In this document: one piece after another, positions 50,834 to 62,440 of the stretch
How the letters are laid out: each line of letters begins with the position of its first letter
Position numbering within the stretch: position 1 is the first letter of the stretch
Notes under the pieces: generated by a model
Told to the model about the DNA's origin: nothing
Seen by the model: only the letters and a program-made list of their open reading frames with translations
Databases searched by the model: none
Program-made: the position numbers and the translations under genes
Source: Rhodamnia argentea
Lineage: Eukaryota > Streptophyta > Magnoliopsida > Myrtales > Myrtaceae
Assembly (NCBI RefSeq): GCF_020921035.1
Contig: NC_063156.1
Span: 13,094,501-13,158,500 of the forward strand
Reading direction: 5' to 3'
DNA length: 64,000 bases

Positions 50834-52750
50834 ATGGCTTGTAGCTCGCAGTTCACGAGTTCCACGACCACCGTAACCACCCGAGCCCAAGCGCAGCATC
50901 AGCCGCGTCATCTCCTCCTCCCTCCTCTCCGGCCCATCAGGTCCTCCCCGTCCTCTCGCTCGTCCCTCAGGCTCATCGCTTCGCTGTCTCGCCGCAGAGA
51001 CCGGACGGCGTCGGCATGCAGCATCGTCGCCAGGGCCTCACCGGGAGGCGAAAGGGGCATCGTTCCGTCCGATGGGGACGACGACGGAGTCTCTCTGGGT
51101 ACCATGAAGTTGCCCCCAGACACCGATCTCCAGAGATTCGAAACCCTGCTTTTCCAGGTACTGGTGATGATGATGATGATAACCGCCAGTGTCTTTTGAT
51201 ACGAGACCGTGCAGTGATTCCGCGTTTGAAGTCTCTGCGTCTGTAGTTATGGTTCAAAATTCCGGCTCGCGTTTGTGAAAACCGATGAGATAGAATTTAC
51301 ATAGATAATGAAGAAGTTGGTCGACAAACACAAGTCCTCGTATGAAGTTTTGGTTCTTTGTTAGGATATGGTATTCGCAATAAATTGTGAAATGGGGGAG
51401 AAACCGAAGTCCGAAATGATAGAATTGAACAATGTCCTCACTTGGGAGTGTATTTTGGTTCTTTGGGATCGTTGGTGTTTGTTTGATCACCTCATCACAG
51501 TCCAAACGTGCTTATTTCAATTCGATTAGTTACAACTGAATGTGGACTTGATCTTTTAGTGTCCCTTTTGAGCTGAACTCTGTTTTGTTACCAATTGACA
51601 ATGTAACAGTGGGCGAACAGTCTTTGCCAAGGAGCAAATTTGCCCCTCCCGATGCCTCTTAAGGTCGGTAAGTTCTTAAGGTATCTGAGTTTTCATGTTT
51701 CTGTCTGTTGCTTGTACTTTTAGTTCAATGGAGTACCGAAATACTAGCTGAGCACCATCATGTATAACTCTTTCTCAAGGTCAGGTTTGCCCCCTGACTT
51801 ATCATTTTGCCTCGGCATACTGTCCTCGGGTTACTGTTCTATTCGGTTGAATTGCATGATGGCCCATAATTAATAAGGTGCCAGATATCATCCTGAAAGA
51901 GAAGATGGTGATGATCTCCTCTGCAAAAGCGTGTGTATAGTTCTATTTCTAGGACGTCTCAATTAGGAATGCCATGTATTGATTCATGCTGCTCATTAGT
52001 CATCAGGTCCTTAAAGCAATTTAATCATGTTCGACATGTTTTAGCTTTCGTTTTTAATCTTAAAATGGCAGTGAGGAAGAAATGGACTGGTGCCATTGAA
52101 AGGGCGACTTGTAAATTCATTTTTGAAGGTTCGTTATTGCTCTGGAAATCCAACTCATTTTGGATGGATTCAGTGTCTAACCTCAATGAAGGCGATAAAT
52201 CCTCTTAGTTATCAAGTATTTTCTTGTGGGTATTCTGACAAAATCTGATTCACTATAGTATGTTTTTTCTCCTTCTCTGTCCTTGGACCGCCTTCTGCCT
52301 CCCAATGCAATTCTGTCATAACTCTCTGGGAGTACCAAAACTCTTATTCTCGACATATGGCGACACAAGGTTTTCCTTCTTTAGACTGTGCATTAGGTGA
52401 CTGTCATGCATATGCTGATTATATGTTCAGTCCAACTTATTTGCCTAGACAATATGATGCATCTTGTCGTTGGCCTAAAATTTTCATGAGCAAGGATTTA
52501 ACTTTCCATGGTTCAGGTAGATAAAATACCTGGAGGAGCAAGGCTAGGATTCATTACAATTGAAGATGGGAAAACCGAGGTCCTTGTATACATAGATTGC
52601 CTGGTTTTCCCACCGACTGATGGTTCAGTCCCGATCTTCCAAGCCACAAGAAACGGACAGCTGAAGGATCAACCTCCCCCCGGCGAGCCGAGAATCATGA
52701 GAAGTCTTCTTGCTGCTCTCAAGAAGTCGGTTGAAATTGCTAGATTATGA
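50834..52750 (+). CDS. Conserved plastid-targeted protein of unknown function
   Basis: Three exons (50834-51157, 51610-51663, 52517-52750), all GT-AG, join to 203 residues. The first about 70 residues are rich in Ser, Thr and Arg, poor in acidic residues, and begin MACSSQFTSSTT, a typical chloroplast transit peptide. The mature part is compact and highly conserved in character: GVSLGTMKLPPDTDLQRFET, FQWANSLCQGANLPLP, KVDKIPGGARLGFI, TEVLVYIDCLVF and PGEPRIMRSLLAALKKSVEI. I recall this as a plant-specific domain family (possibly the one numbered DUF7148) with no assigned activity; the number is from memory. The start is set by the only ATG ahead of the transit peptide. A (TC)n tract lies at about 50798-50815 in the leader. 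Confidence 0.85.
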
Positions 52751-53709
52751 ATGCCTATACCACGATTTTCATCTGCAGGGTCAGAAGTTTGGGATCCTTG
52801 AATCAGCACGAGAACGTAATTGCATTGTCGTCCGTGACTTATGCCTATTCGCCCACGCCTTTGGTGGGATATGCAGAGAACAACCAAACTCAACGAGAAA
52901 AGTTCATTTATGTAAGTAGTTGGACCTTAGATTCGTTAAGTTTAGTCTCTGACTTTGTAAAGCAAGCATATTTTTACCCTTGGAAAATAAGAGCTAGGCT
53001 TGAACTTATGCATTGAATTGGAGAGCCAAGAACATGAGAAGAAAAACAATTTTGCACATTGTCTGTGATCTTTGGGACCAGGATGCTGTTAAGCAGAGGA
53101 GGAGGTGCTATTCATTGGATCATATTTCCTTCTGTTCTGCCTTCTTTTTGTCTGGCACACGTGGTAACTTTCAACAAGTACCGAGCTCGACCTTCCAAGG
53201 ACGCCATTGGAGCTCGATTCATGTTGATCTATTCAGAGAAATCTTCAGCACCCCTTCACGTTTTATTCTCTCCTTAAGTAAACCAACCTTACCAAGACTT
53301 GTAATGTGGTGTCTTCTTCGAACTTAGTCATCGTTCTCGCATATATAAGCCCTTGTGCTCGTCGAATGTTTCTACTTAACTCCCTCCTCCTTTATAACAA
53401 AAAAAAAAAAAACCCTTCTCTTTCGGTACCCCGTTACAAGCAATATGGTGAAGAACCTCCTAGATAATCTATTTGCCCCGATCCAACTGCAAGGGCAATG
53501 AGCCCAGCTAGGATTGAGCATTTCAATAGCTTTTCTTTCCTCATTGATTCCGGTTGTTTCAACATTCGGCTTTTGGCTGCCGTGAACTTGCAATTTGCGA
53601 GTAGAATTGTGGGAAAACGACTTGATTGTAAAAAAAAAATCTACAATTCGAGAGCTGTTAATTGCACAAAATTATAAAACTTGATGGCCAAAATCGAAAA
53701 AAATAAAGG
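52751..53709. other. 3' flank, no gene seen
   Basis: Probably the 3' UTR of the preceding gene at the left, then intergenic DNA with an A-run near 53398. No coding region is supported. Confidence 0.45.
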
Positions 53710-54207
53710 TTAATGTCACAAAAAATCTCAAGCTGGTACACTCGTGATAAATTTAATCAAAACTATATTTTAACGACAAAAAACTCAAACTGGTATACTT
53801 GTGACAAATTTATTCCAATCTAGTATACATGTGATAAATTTATCATATGTTAATTTTAGTTAAATATAATTATCAAATTACTGAGTTGGATGACACGTGG
53901 TAGTTGATGGGTATATCGGTTTAAGGTTTTTACTCTCTGTTTGTCACGGGTATATCAATTTGAGATTTTTCGTGATATTAACTCAATTTTACGGAGGGTA
54001 AATTTGTCATAGACGTATCAATTAGAAGTTTTTTGTGATTAAAAAAATTAATTTAGGGTAAATGTCACATATATAATAGTTTAGGATTTTTGGTGATCAA
54101 AAAAATAGTTTGACACGTGTATCAGTTTGAAATTTTTCATAATTAAAAAAATAAATTAAAGTGAATTTATCATAAATGTATCAATACGAGGTTTTTCCTG
54201 ATATTAA
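53710..54207. repeat. TTAATATCACGAAAAA inverted-terminus repeat, copy C
   Basis: Starts TTAATGTCACAAAAAA and ends 'tttttcctgatattaa'. It is the longest copy, with about six degenerate sub-units alternating 'gggtaaatttgtcat' and 'ttttttgtgattaaaaaaatt'. It ends about 110 bases before the first upstream ATG of the ORANGE gene, so it may contribute to its promoter. Confidence 0.75.
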
Positions 54208-54316
54208 TAAAAAAAAATAATAATTGTTTCCTTGCCCGGTTGCCCCATTTTGTCGGGTGGTCTGGTCTTGTCGTGGCGTGAGAGTAGGCAGCACAAACAG
54301 AGAGAGAGAGAGAGAG

Positions 54317-54442
54317 ATGCTTCCTGCTCTAACGGCTCCGTCCAGTAGATTCCACTGCGGAGACCTCAGAGCTGCTCTGGATGCTGCCTTCTCTGCCATT
54401 CGCGAGAAGCAGAAGCAGAGAATTACGGCAGCGCGACGATGA
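54317..54442 (+). promoter_or_regulatory. Upstream ORF overlapping the ORANGE start codon (ATGA)
   Basis: A 41-codon frame beginning MLPALTAPSSRFHCG and ending KQRITAARR. Its TGA stop (54440-54442) overlaps the ORANGE ATG (54439-54441) in an ATGA arrangement, one frame off. A (GA)n tract just before it (about 54299-54316) looks like a 5' leader. If the transcript starts upstream, ribosomes would meet this ATG first and terminate exactly on the main start. Whether it is in the mature mRNA is not shown. Confidence 0.5.
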
Positions 54443-57400
54443 CTTGCTTCTCTATCTGTTCTCGCCTTCCCTCGTCGCGTCTCTCTCCTTCCAACCCCCC
54501 TCCGACCAAAACCTTCCTTGCGTTCCTCGCGTTTCCCCGTGAAGTACCACCCCAACGACTGACTCTACCGAGGAACGCGTCGCCTTTCCGAATCGCTTGT
54601 TCTTCCTCCTCCTCTTCTTCTTCTTCTTCTTCTTCTTCTTCTGGGGATGCTTCCGGCGATCAGAGCTCGAGGTTCGTCGTCCCCTCTGGTTTCAATTTTT
54701 GCTTCATTTCTTTCCTGATCCTCAATTTACGAGTTTTTCCCTGTCAGTGGGACTGCCCAGTCGTAGTCTTTTCCTTCTGGGCCTTGCCTAAACGAGGATT
54801 GGACTTATGTTTGCCTGTAATCTTTGCAGAAATGATCAGTTTCCTTCCCTAGAGCTACGAATGGATTGATCTTCTTGAGATTCTCATCAATTTACCCTCA
54901 TTGTTGCCTCTTGTTGTGTCTTTATCCTGTGAAAATTTTTATGGGTCGGATTAAAATGAAGCTTGCTTAATACGGGAAAATGGGTTTATATATATGAAAT
55001 GGCAGAACGAAGATATTCGAGTGCTGTCTCTTCTGCTGAAATTGTGACTACCTCGAGTGGCTCTCTTCTGAAAAGTTTTTATCTTCTTTCTGCTGTTCTT
55101 TTCATAGTATGTAACAGTAGTTTCATGGGTGAAGGTGATTGTTAATGCTGCTACTTTATAGTTCCTAACACAAGATAGTTTTCTGCAGCAATTTCTGCAT
55201 CATAGAAGGGCCCGAGACTCTGCAGGATTTCGTGCAGATGCAATTGCAGGACATTCAAGACAGCATTAGGAGTAGGCGTAATAAAATTTTTCTTCTCATG
55301 GAGGAGGTAATGTTTCTTCAAATGTTCAAAGACTCTATTCATGCATTCTTTTGTCATTTCAAGCTTGTCAGGTTTTGTGGTGGCTGTTAACTTGATTGTA
55401 CTTGCAATCAAGTTGTAGTGTATTGGCTTCCTATCGTTTTTGGCTTCCATTGTCCTAGGTGAGGAGACTGAGAGTTCAACAACGAACAAAGAGTGTGAAA
55501 GTCATTAACGAGAACGGCAAGGAGGAAGCAGATGAGATGCCTGATATTCCATCTTCCATCCCTTTTCTCCCTCACTTGGTAGGTATTACCTGATTGACAG
55601 ATCTTTAAGCGTCAGGCTCAAACTTGGTGCCTTGTCGACCCAGCAAACAAGAAAGATCCTGGATCAAGCAGGGTCGCTCATGGGCTCCACTAGATCCAGC
55701 ATCCTTGCTTGCATGCACATGCAGTTGGTGAATGAGAGAATGTTTTGAGCTATCAAGGTCTAAAAAGTACAGTACTTTTTTATTTTGCCTGGAGCATGTA
55801 AGATTCCCTGCACCAGTTGCTTGCGAGAATATTTCTCCAGAAGTTCCAGAAAAGGAACCTTCCAAGTCTAACTCTGTTTAGTCTGACATTCTTCTTTTGT
55901 GGAAAAATGATCATATTACATCCTGGATATTAGTTATGAATCACATACGGGAGAAATGCCTCACTAGTCACTATGTTCTTCATTCTTCCATTTCTCTCAT
56001 TGACCATGGTACCCCAGCTATTAGCTTTTCTTTAGTGCTAACATATCTATGCTTGTTTGACAGACACAGAAGACACTGAGACAGCTCTACTTGACAAGCT
56101 TATCATTCATAGGTGGGATCATCCTATTTGGTGGCCTCATTGCACCAACTGTAAGATACTAAAAGATTGATTTACTTCTTGGAGCTAAGTAGCTACACTT
56201 GTCAATTTCTACCTAAAGCGTGATTGTGCCGAACACTGAGACCTGTTTTATGTTACGTTCCAGCTGGAGCTGAAACTAGGTTTGGGAGGTACCTCATATG
56301 AAGATTTCATACGTAATATGCACTTGCCTTTGCAGTTAAGGTACTTGATCAACATATGAAGCTAATAATGGAGATGATGAAACCTCTGCTTTTCAAATTT
56401 GTAATTTTACATTAAACAAACATGTGGGATGTGACTCTTGATTCCTTCTGCTGGTTTATTGATATAACCTATTGGTGAATCAGTCAGGTCGACCCTATTG
56501 TAGCATCATTTTCTGGCGGGGCTGTTGGTGTCATATCAACCCTGATGTTGATGGAAGCTAATAATGTTGAACAACAAGAGAAAAAAAGGTGTAAATATTG
56601 CCATGGAACAGGTAAGTGTTCTTTTGTCAATAAACAGCATATCTGCTAATGTGAATGTTAGTGTTACTTCCTTGCGGCAGTTACTTCTGACCTGATTTGG
56701 ACATTTTTCACTTTTAGCAAATTGCTACTAGCATATGGTTTTGTGCTGTTCGAGCAATACCGCATTTAAAGATAAAGAGAACATTCACTATTTTCATAAA
56801 GTTCTAAAATTTGATTTGAATTAGTGATTTGAATGCTTGTCATGGAAAATCAGATGGGTCCTTTATGAAGATTGAGTGTGATTTATTACGTGATACCACC
56901 AAATGCATGCTCCGTTCATTGATTTGTCAAATCAAATGAAGATCTTGTAATAAGTCCAAATATGATCCTAGGGTTGAGAGTATTGAGTTTTTCCTTGGCA
57001 TAGCTTGCCCCTATAAATATATGGTTTCTCTCTCTGGCTCTCTGTGAAATGACTTGTATTATTGTCACATTTTCTGTGGTCTTATGGCAGGATACTTGGC
57101 TTGTGCCAGATGTTCAGCAAGCGGTGTGTGCTTGAGTGTGAACCCCATTCTGGTGACTGGTGCTGCAGATCGCCCTCTTCAGGTTCCCAAAACTGAGAGG
57201 TGTCCAAACTGCTCTGGGGCGGGGAAGGTAGACATAGACATTTTTTCTTGGATCTTATACATGAGCTTTATGTTCCAAGGTTTAACTGTTGCTTAATTGC
57301 ATTAGCTTAGGATAACTTAGGCTTAATGACTGCTTAATAGGAACATGCCTTAAGTTTCTGTCACTTAGTGGGCTATTAAAAAAGGCATTGGCATTTCATC

Positions 57401-57617
57401 ATCTAACTCACTAACCAAGTGTGGTGAAAGGCGTGAATCAGCTTCGTTGTTGCTCATCAAACTTGATATAAAAGTAGGAAAAGCTCTATTGTATTTGCTT
57501 CCGGTATTTTGACTAACTACATTTCTGTGGTGCAATTAGGTCATGTGCCCTACCTGCCTGTGCACTGGAATGCTTATGGCTAGTGAACATGACCTGCGGA
57601 TCGATCCATTTGACTAA
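54439..57617 (+). CDS. OR: ORANGE family protein (DnaJ-type zinc finger, plastid)
   Basis: OR proteins stabilise phytoene synthase, promote carotenoid accumulation and chromoplast differentiation, and act as plastid holdases. Eight exons (54439-54671, 55189-55306, 55459-55578, 56064-56150, 56264-56340, 56484-56611, 57091-57227, 57540-57617) join in frame to 325 residues, slightly longer than Arabidopsis OR. A Ser-rich transit peptide (about 1-75) includes a poly-Ser run coded by a (CTT/CTC)n microsatellite at about 54600-54643. Next come FCIIEGPETLQDF, RSRRNKIFLLMEEVRRLR, TM1 (about 166-186, FIGGIILFGGLIAPT), LELKLGLGGTSYEDFI and TM2 (about 217-237, FSGGAVGVISTLM). Four CxxCxGxG-like repeats follow (CKYCHGTG, CARCSASG, CPNCSGAG, CPTCLCTG), and the protein ends with ASEHDLRIDPFD. 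Whether it is OR or OR-LIKE was not resolved. Confidence 0.94.
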
Positions 57618-57663
57618 ACACAGTTTGCTGATGCGGCATGATTTTGTGGGTTGTAGTATATCA

Positions 57664-57724
57664 ACAACAATCGATAGTGTTTCTTTACCCAAAAAAAAAA
57701 AAAAAACAACAATCGATAGTGTTT
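57664..57724. mobile_element. 5'-truncated retroposon scar with 19-bp target duplication
   Basis: A 19-bp direct repeat, ACAACAATCGATAGTGTTT, occurs at 57664-57682 and 57706-57724. It encloses only CTTTACCC plus about fifteen A residues. A poly(A)-ended insert between long perfect direct repeats is the mark of LINE-driven retroposition, here almost wholly 5'-truncated. It lies about 50 bases downstream of the ORANGE stop codon, likely in its 3' UTR. Confidence 0.75.
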
Positions 57725-57914
57725 GTTGTGACTTCATGTTTGTTTTACGGGATTAAGGAATAAAATGGCGTTCCTTGGGTAGACCTCTGGAATGCACATT
57801 CCAACTTTTGGAGCCTCACCAAAGGCCGTTATTGCGATGGGAGCCAAAATGCTGATTTAGTCCGGCCGCAGGGTATGCTGAACATAGGCATTACATCCTC
57901 ACATGATAGGAAAT

Positions 57915-58040
57915 GCAAGAACTTCATGTACTGCACAGATCACTTGAAACCGGAAAACAGGAACCATTTTGTGCATAATCCATAATCAATGCAAAGCTCC
58001 TTCCATAATTTGAATATGATTGGAGTCACTGCTTGTGTTT
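57915..58040 (-). pseudogene. Fragment of a G-type lectin receptor kinase
   Basis: This stretch resembles 60735-60865 of the neighbouring receptor-kinase gene. Both share 'aacttcatgtactgcacagat', then 'acccatttct'/'accattttgt', and then 'tataattggagtcatcgcttgtgtt'/'atgattggagtcactgcttgtgtt'. It has no open frame of its own and looks like a decayed partial duplicate of the region after the lectin domain. Confidence 0.7.
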
Positions 58041-58104
58041 GGAAAATTAATAGGAAAACAGTAGCGAAAGAGTTTTTTATTTCAGCCATCAAGGAGCCAT
58101 CTGT

Positions 58105-58335
58105 CTAGACTCTCCTCAAGTTACACAGCTTATACAGGTCAAGTCGCTTCAAATTTCCAAGTGTCGTAACAAGTTTTTCCGCACCAATTAGTTCTCCATG
58201 GGGAGTGGCTCCCCCATGGCCAGACCCATCTTCTAGAAATATCTCCTCGAAGGAACTACAGAGCACTTGACATGCTTCTAGATTGGGGAATCCCTGGAGG
58301 AGGAAGTCGGAAGGAAAAACGACATTTTCATCGTG
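58105..58335 (-). pseudogene. NLR-type leucine-rich repeat fragment
   Basis: An open minus-strand stretch of about 75 codons ending in TAG. It contains QGFPNLEACQVLCSSFEEIF, EKLVTTLGNLKRLDLYKL and CNLRRV, which match the style of the C-terminal leucine-rich repeats of CC-NBS-LRR resistance proteins (Phe-Pro-Asn-Leu-Glu followed by a Cys-Ser-x-Glu-Glu-Ile-Phe type strand). No NB-ARC domain is present. A relic. Confidence 0.55.
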
Positions 58336-59014
58336 GTAAACAGTAGCGAAAGAGTTTTTCCGATTATAGTGTGTATCTTTGTATTTTATCAGTGAATTTC
58401 TCTGAAAGAGTTTTCCCGATTAAACTTGACGAGTTCTCTCAAGTTTATTCTGGTTTCATCGCCTGCGTCGAGCTCTTGTTTCGAGTGCATCACCCTGTCA
58501 ATTACATTACTAATAAGATGACTAGATTGCAGTTTCACTGGAGGGGGAGAAAAGGGTAGTGCTACACCTTCTGACTCCTACATTATAATGAGATCAACAC
58601 CAGAAAATTGTAGGAACCAAAACCGGCTTCACGAACAAAGAGATTCGGGCATTTCTGTCTTGCATCATAGCACAATGTTTCAAGTGATGCACAACATGGC
58701 CAGCGAAGTTCTACATGATTATTATTTATGGCAATTCCAGGCAGTGATGATGACTAAATTCGCCACGTTAAGTTCCTTCATGCCGTATGACTCTTGCATT
58801 TCCTGAGCTCACTTTAAGCACTTTAACATACGAGGTTTGGATGATTCCACTAAATCTCACTTGACAGTATGTAGATGCAATTCAGCCACTAAAATGTTCC
58901 TGAGATTCATCTGAGTTCATACAGAAATACCATCGGGCACATCAAGAATATCACAGTCCAATTCGACAAACCGATGACAACATTCAGAATCATAAGTAGC
59001 ATTTTCATACGAGA

Positions 59015-61580
59015 TTACTGTGGACCGGATAGAACCGAGGGTATTACAGAAGTTGTAGCACAAAAATCAATATTCTCCTGACCAATACTTACATGAAAAT
59101 TCATCGAGATGCTGTGCGAAAAGTCATTATCTAAGTCCTCTGGAATTTCCATTGACCCATCTAACACCTTGATGACCATCGACATGGAAGGCCTCTTTGA
59201 AAAATCACATTGTAAGCACCATGAAGCAATCCTCATAATATTGACCACGCGGGGTTGATTTAGTTGCATATCCTCACAAGTGTTGTCCACCATGTCCAAC
59301 AATCGGCCATCTTCGACCTTTCTCTTAAAAACTTCAACTAGATACATGTCTTCCTTGTTCTGAGAGCTATCAAATACTTTCCTTCCACAAACTATCTCCA
59401 AAACTACCACACCAAAGCTATAGACATCTACTTTCTCCGTAATTGTTGCGCTCAGCCATTCAGGGGCCAAATAGCCAGGAGTTCCCCTCATTGTAGTCAC
59501 AGCTTGGCTTTGGCCCCTATCAAGCAACTTAGACAAGCCAAAATCAGCAATCTTAGCATTAAATTTTTCATCTAAGAGAATATTTTGCGGTTTGATGTCC
59601 ATGTGAACTATCTTCCATGTACATTCTTCATGGAGATAGTTTAGGCCCTTGGCTATGTCATAGATGATCTTCCTCCTTTTTCTCCAGTCAAGCACGAACG
59701 ACCCTTTAGATTTGTGAAAGATCCACTCATCCAAAGAACCCCTAGACATGTACTCATAGATTAGCAGCATGTGAGACTTCTCGGAGCAAAGTCCAAGGAG
59801 TCTTGCTAGGTTGACATGATGAATGTTACCAATAGTCTCGAACTCGGCTAGAAAAGATTTTTTAATTTGGCGTAATCCGCCAAGGCGTTTCACTGCAACT
59901 TTTGTGCCGTCACTCAGAGTACCTTCAAAGACGGTTCCAAAGCCTCCTTCACCGAGCTTCTTACTGAACACTTCTGTGACGGCTATTAAATCATCATAAG
60001 TGAACCTTGTAGGGAGGCCAGGCAGTTGTTCTAGGTATTCCTCTCCAACTTCATCGGCTTCTTGCCTCCAGAGAACTAGAGAATTCGAAACTACGTTAAG
60101 AATAATCAAGGCAAGGACGGATCCAGCACTATAACTGAGTATTATTACCTCGAGAGTGTTTTGACTTTTTGCTCATTTCAAGAGAAACACGAGGTTCGTT
60201 GGTATTAGGAGAGGGAGAAGGAACTTCATTAGAGGTATTCTGTACTTTAATGAAAGCAACGGAACGGGAAGGAATTTCATCTATAAGTAGCGAAATTACT
60301 GGAGACACTAAGTAGCACGAACCAGAATGATACAGGTAAAATGCTGTTGTGCATGAGCAGTTGCAGGCACAGGCCTCTCTGCAACTCTCCTTATCTGTAT
60401 TTGCTAGATCTGGGATGATTTGAATGTCTGTGCCATAGGTGAAGTAAGAATAGTCATTAAGCTCAAAAAAGGTTTGAAACTGCGAAGCTTCGCAAGACAA
60501 AGGAACAGTTTCGACACACCCAAGTTTAGGATCTCTATCATCTATTGGCTTGAAGTAGCTCATCCCCTCCCTTGATGTTGGACAACTACACTGCCCGTGC
60601 ACGCTTCAAATTCCATATTTACCACAAGCCATTGGATAACCACAATCCCCAAGATATGGTTCAAAAAGATCATCTCTTACACTCCACCCCACTTCATCCC
60701 ATTGATATGATCTCAAATGTCCATCGGGTTCGAACTTCATGTACTGCACAGATGCACCAGAACCAGGACCGGTAACAGAAAGCACAGACCCATTTCTTGT
60801 GGAGTCCATGAACAATGCCAAATCTCCTCCAGCAATTTCGATATAATTGGAGTCATCGCTTGTGTTAGGCAAATTTACGTTAACATGGAGATACACCTGC
60901 AGAGGATAAGTCTCTATCCGGGCAAATAAACCACTAGGAGTGAGCGAAAGTGAAAGTAAACCTTGTTCGATCCCATTCACTAAGGAAGTACTCGGGGTCA
61001 ATTTCTGCCCCACGCTTAATTTCTGCCCAAGGACAAGTGAGTCTGTAGGGTGATCGAAGGATTGCCACACTGTGGCATTATTCTTATCAAACAGCACAAT
61101 ATTGCCGGTGTCTGTCAAGTTCATGCCCACAACAGACATACCCGTAGTGTTGGTAGACCAACCCACCGACCCGTCAACATCGGTCAATACCAAATCTCCT
61201 TCCACCGTGAGCTCCAAGGTCGCGTTGGCACCAACCGGATTGTTTCGATTAGCAGACCACACCTCAATCAGATCTACAAGTTGGTCAAAATTCTTGACTG
61301 TGCGAGCAATAAAAATGCTGAAATAGCAGATTTTCCTGACGGCATCCAATTGGAAGCCACATGCGAATGCCGTGCCCGAGCTGTTTTGTCTTCTCAGAAG
61401 AATGGATGGCCAGGACCCCCCCAACCTAGCAGTGGAGAATAATCATAGGCTATCCATTTAGTAGAAAGGCCTGCAGTTGCATTGAAAGCTTGAGCATCGA
61501 CTAAACAGGAAAAGAATTGCAGGAGAAGAAGGGAAAGGAAAGAGCAAAGACTCCACCATTTGAACACAGTGTCGGGATTA
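59015..61580 (-). pseudogene. G-type lectin S-receptor-like kinase, SD2-5 type, broken
   Basis: SD2-5 type receptor kinases carry an extracellular B-lectin domain, EGF/PAN region, one TM helix and a cytosolic Ser/Thr kinase. All parts are here, in order: a hydrophobic leader (FLSLLLLQFFSCLV), FNATAGLSTKW, B-lectin residues (VWSANRNNPVGANATL, NIVLFDKNNATVWQSFDHPT), a Cys-rich region, a TM segment and a kinase. The intact kinase frame (60109-59015) has GEGGFGTVF, VAVKRL, HMDIKPQNILLD, DFGLSKL and APEWLSATITEKVDVYSFG. There are four breaks: no in-frame ATG before the leader, a frame change at the C-run at about 61418-61424, a TGA at about 60606 where CGKYGI normally continues with Cys, and a shift at about 60150 before the TM helix. 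Such genes are usually intronless, so an intron is an unlikely explanation for the last one. Confidence 0.88.
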
Positions 61581-62440
61581 TCAAAGAAACCAAAGATACG
61601 AATGAGAAGCAGAGCAGAATGAAAGCGAGAAACTGGAACTTGAGGTTAGAGGTGACAGTGCAATCATTTTAAGCTCCATCGACAAGTCCAAAAACTTTGG
61701 ATTGTAAGATTAAGATATTCTGGACAAAATCCTCGTTCATACAACAGATGTCGATGCCTCCTATGTGCCGGCGCAGCAGCACGGAATCTATGACAATCCA
61801 AGAAAGGGAAACAAAAGAAACTAGCGAAACTAAAATTCATTTTTCTTGACTGTCGGTATCGAAGAACAAACATGATTTAAGAGTGCCAACAGACGATGAA
61901 TGACACGATGAAAATAAGCTAACATTACAGGATCACCAGTAGCCTAATCCCTTCACAATTAGCAGAAGACTGCCCCCTTGTGCGTGAACATTGACGACAT
62001 CAATCCATGCTTGGTAAACATTCACATCAATCCGTTCTTGGTAAACATTCGGAAATCTAAGTTCCTAGCTTACAATGGTCGATTCTATCGAAGAAACAAA
62101 TAAAGCTGGAAGGCAAAATAACGGGCTCATTGCCGGCTCCATGAAGACGAGGATCTTCTGAAAGAGAAAAAATATCAAGGTTACCATTTTCTCGATTACT
62201 TGATAAAAGAGTACATTGTTTTGGTTATGCTTATAGAATATGAGAGACGCTAATAGAATCTTAATTTCTTCATTTATGACCTCAGACTAACTACGGATTA
62301 ATATCCATAAATATACTTCAGTACTCTCCTCAAACTAGAGTATTCAGTTTGTGTCCGTCGGGTGCGACTTTTTTCCAAAGTCTACGACCAAAGCACTGTG
62401 TAAGCCTTCTTACACTAGACATGATATGTGGATAAAACGA
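61581..62440. other. Intergenic, no gene seen
   Basis: Probable 5' flank of the receptor-kinase pseudogene, then AT-rich DNA before the copia remnant. No gene is supported. Confidence 0.4.

Noticed and set aside
60110..60170. Intron to explain the frame change before the receptor-kinase TM helix
   Set aside because: The two frames differ by one base at an otherwise continuous coding sequence, and these genes are usually intronless; a frameshift is simpler.
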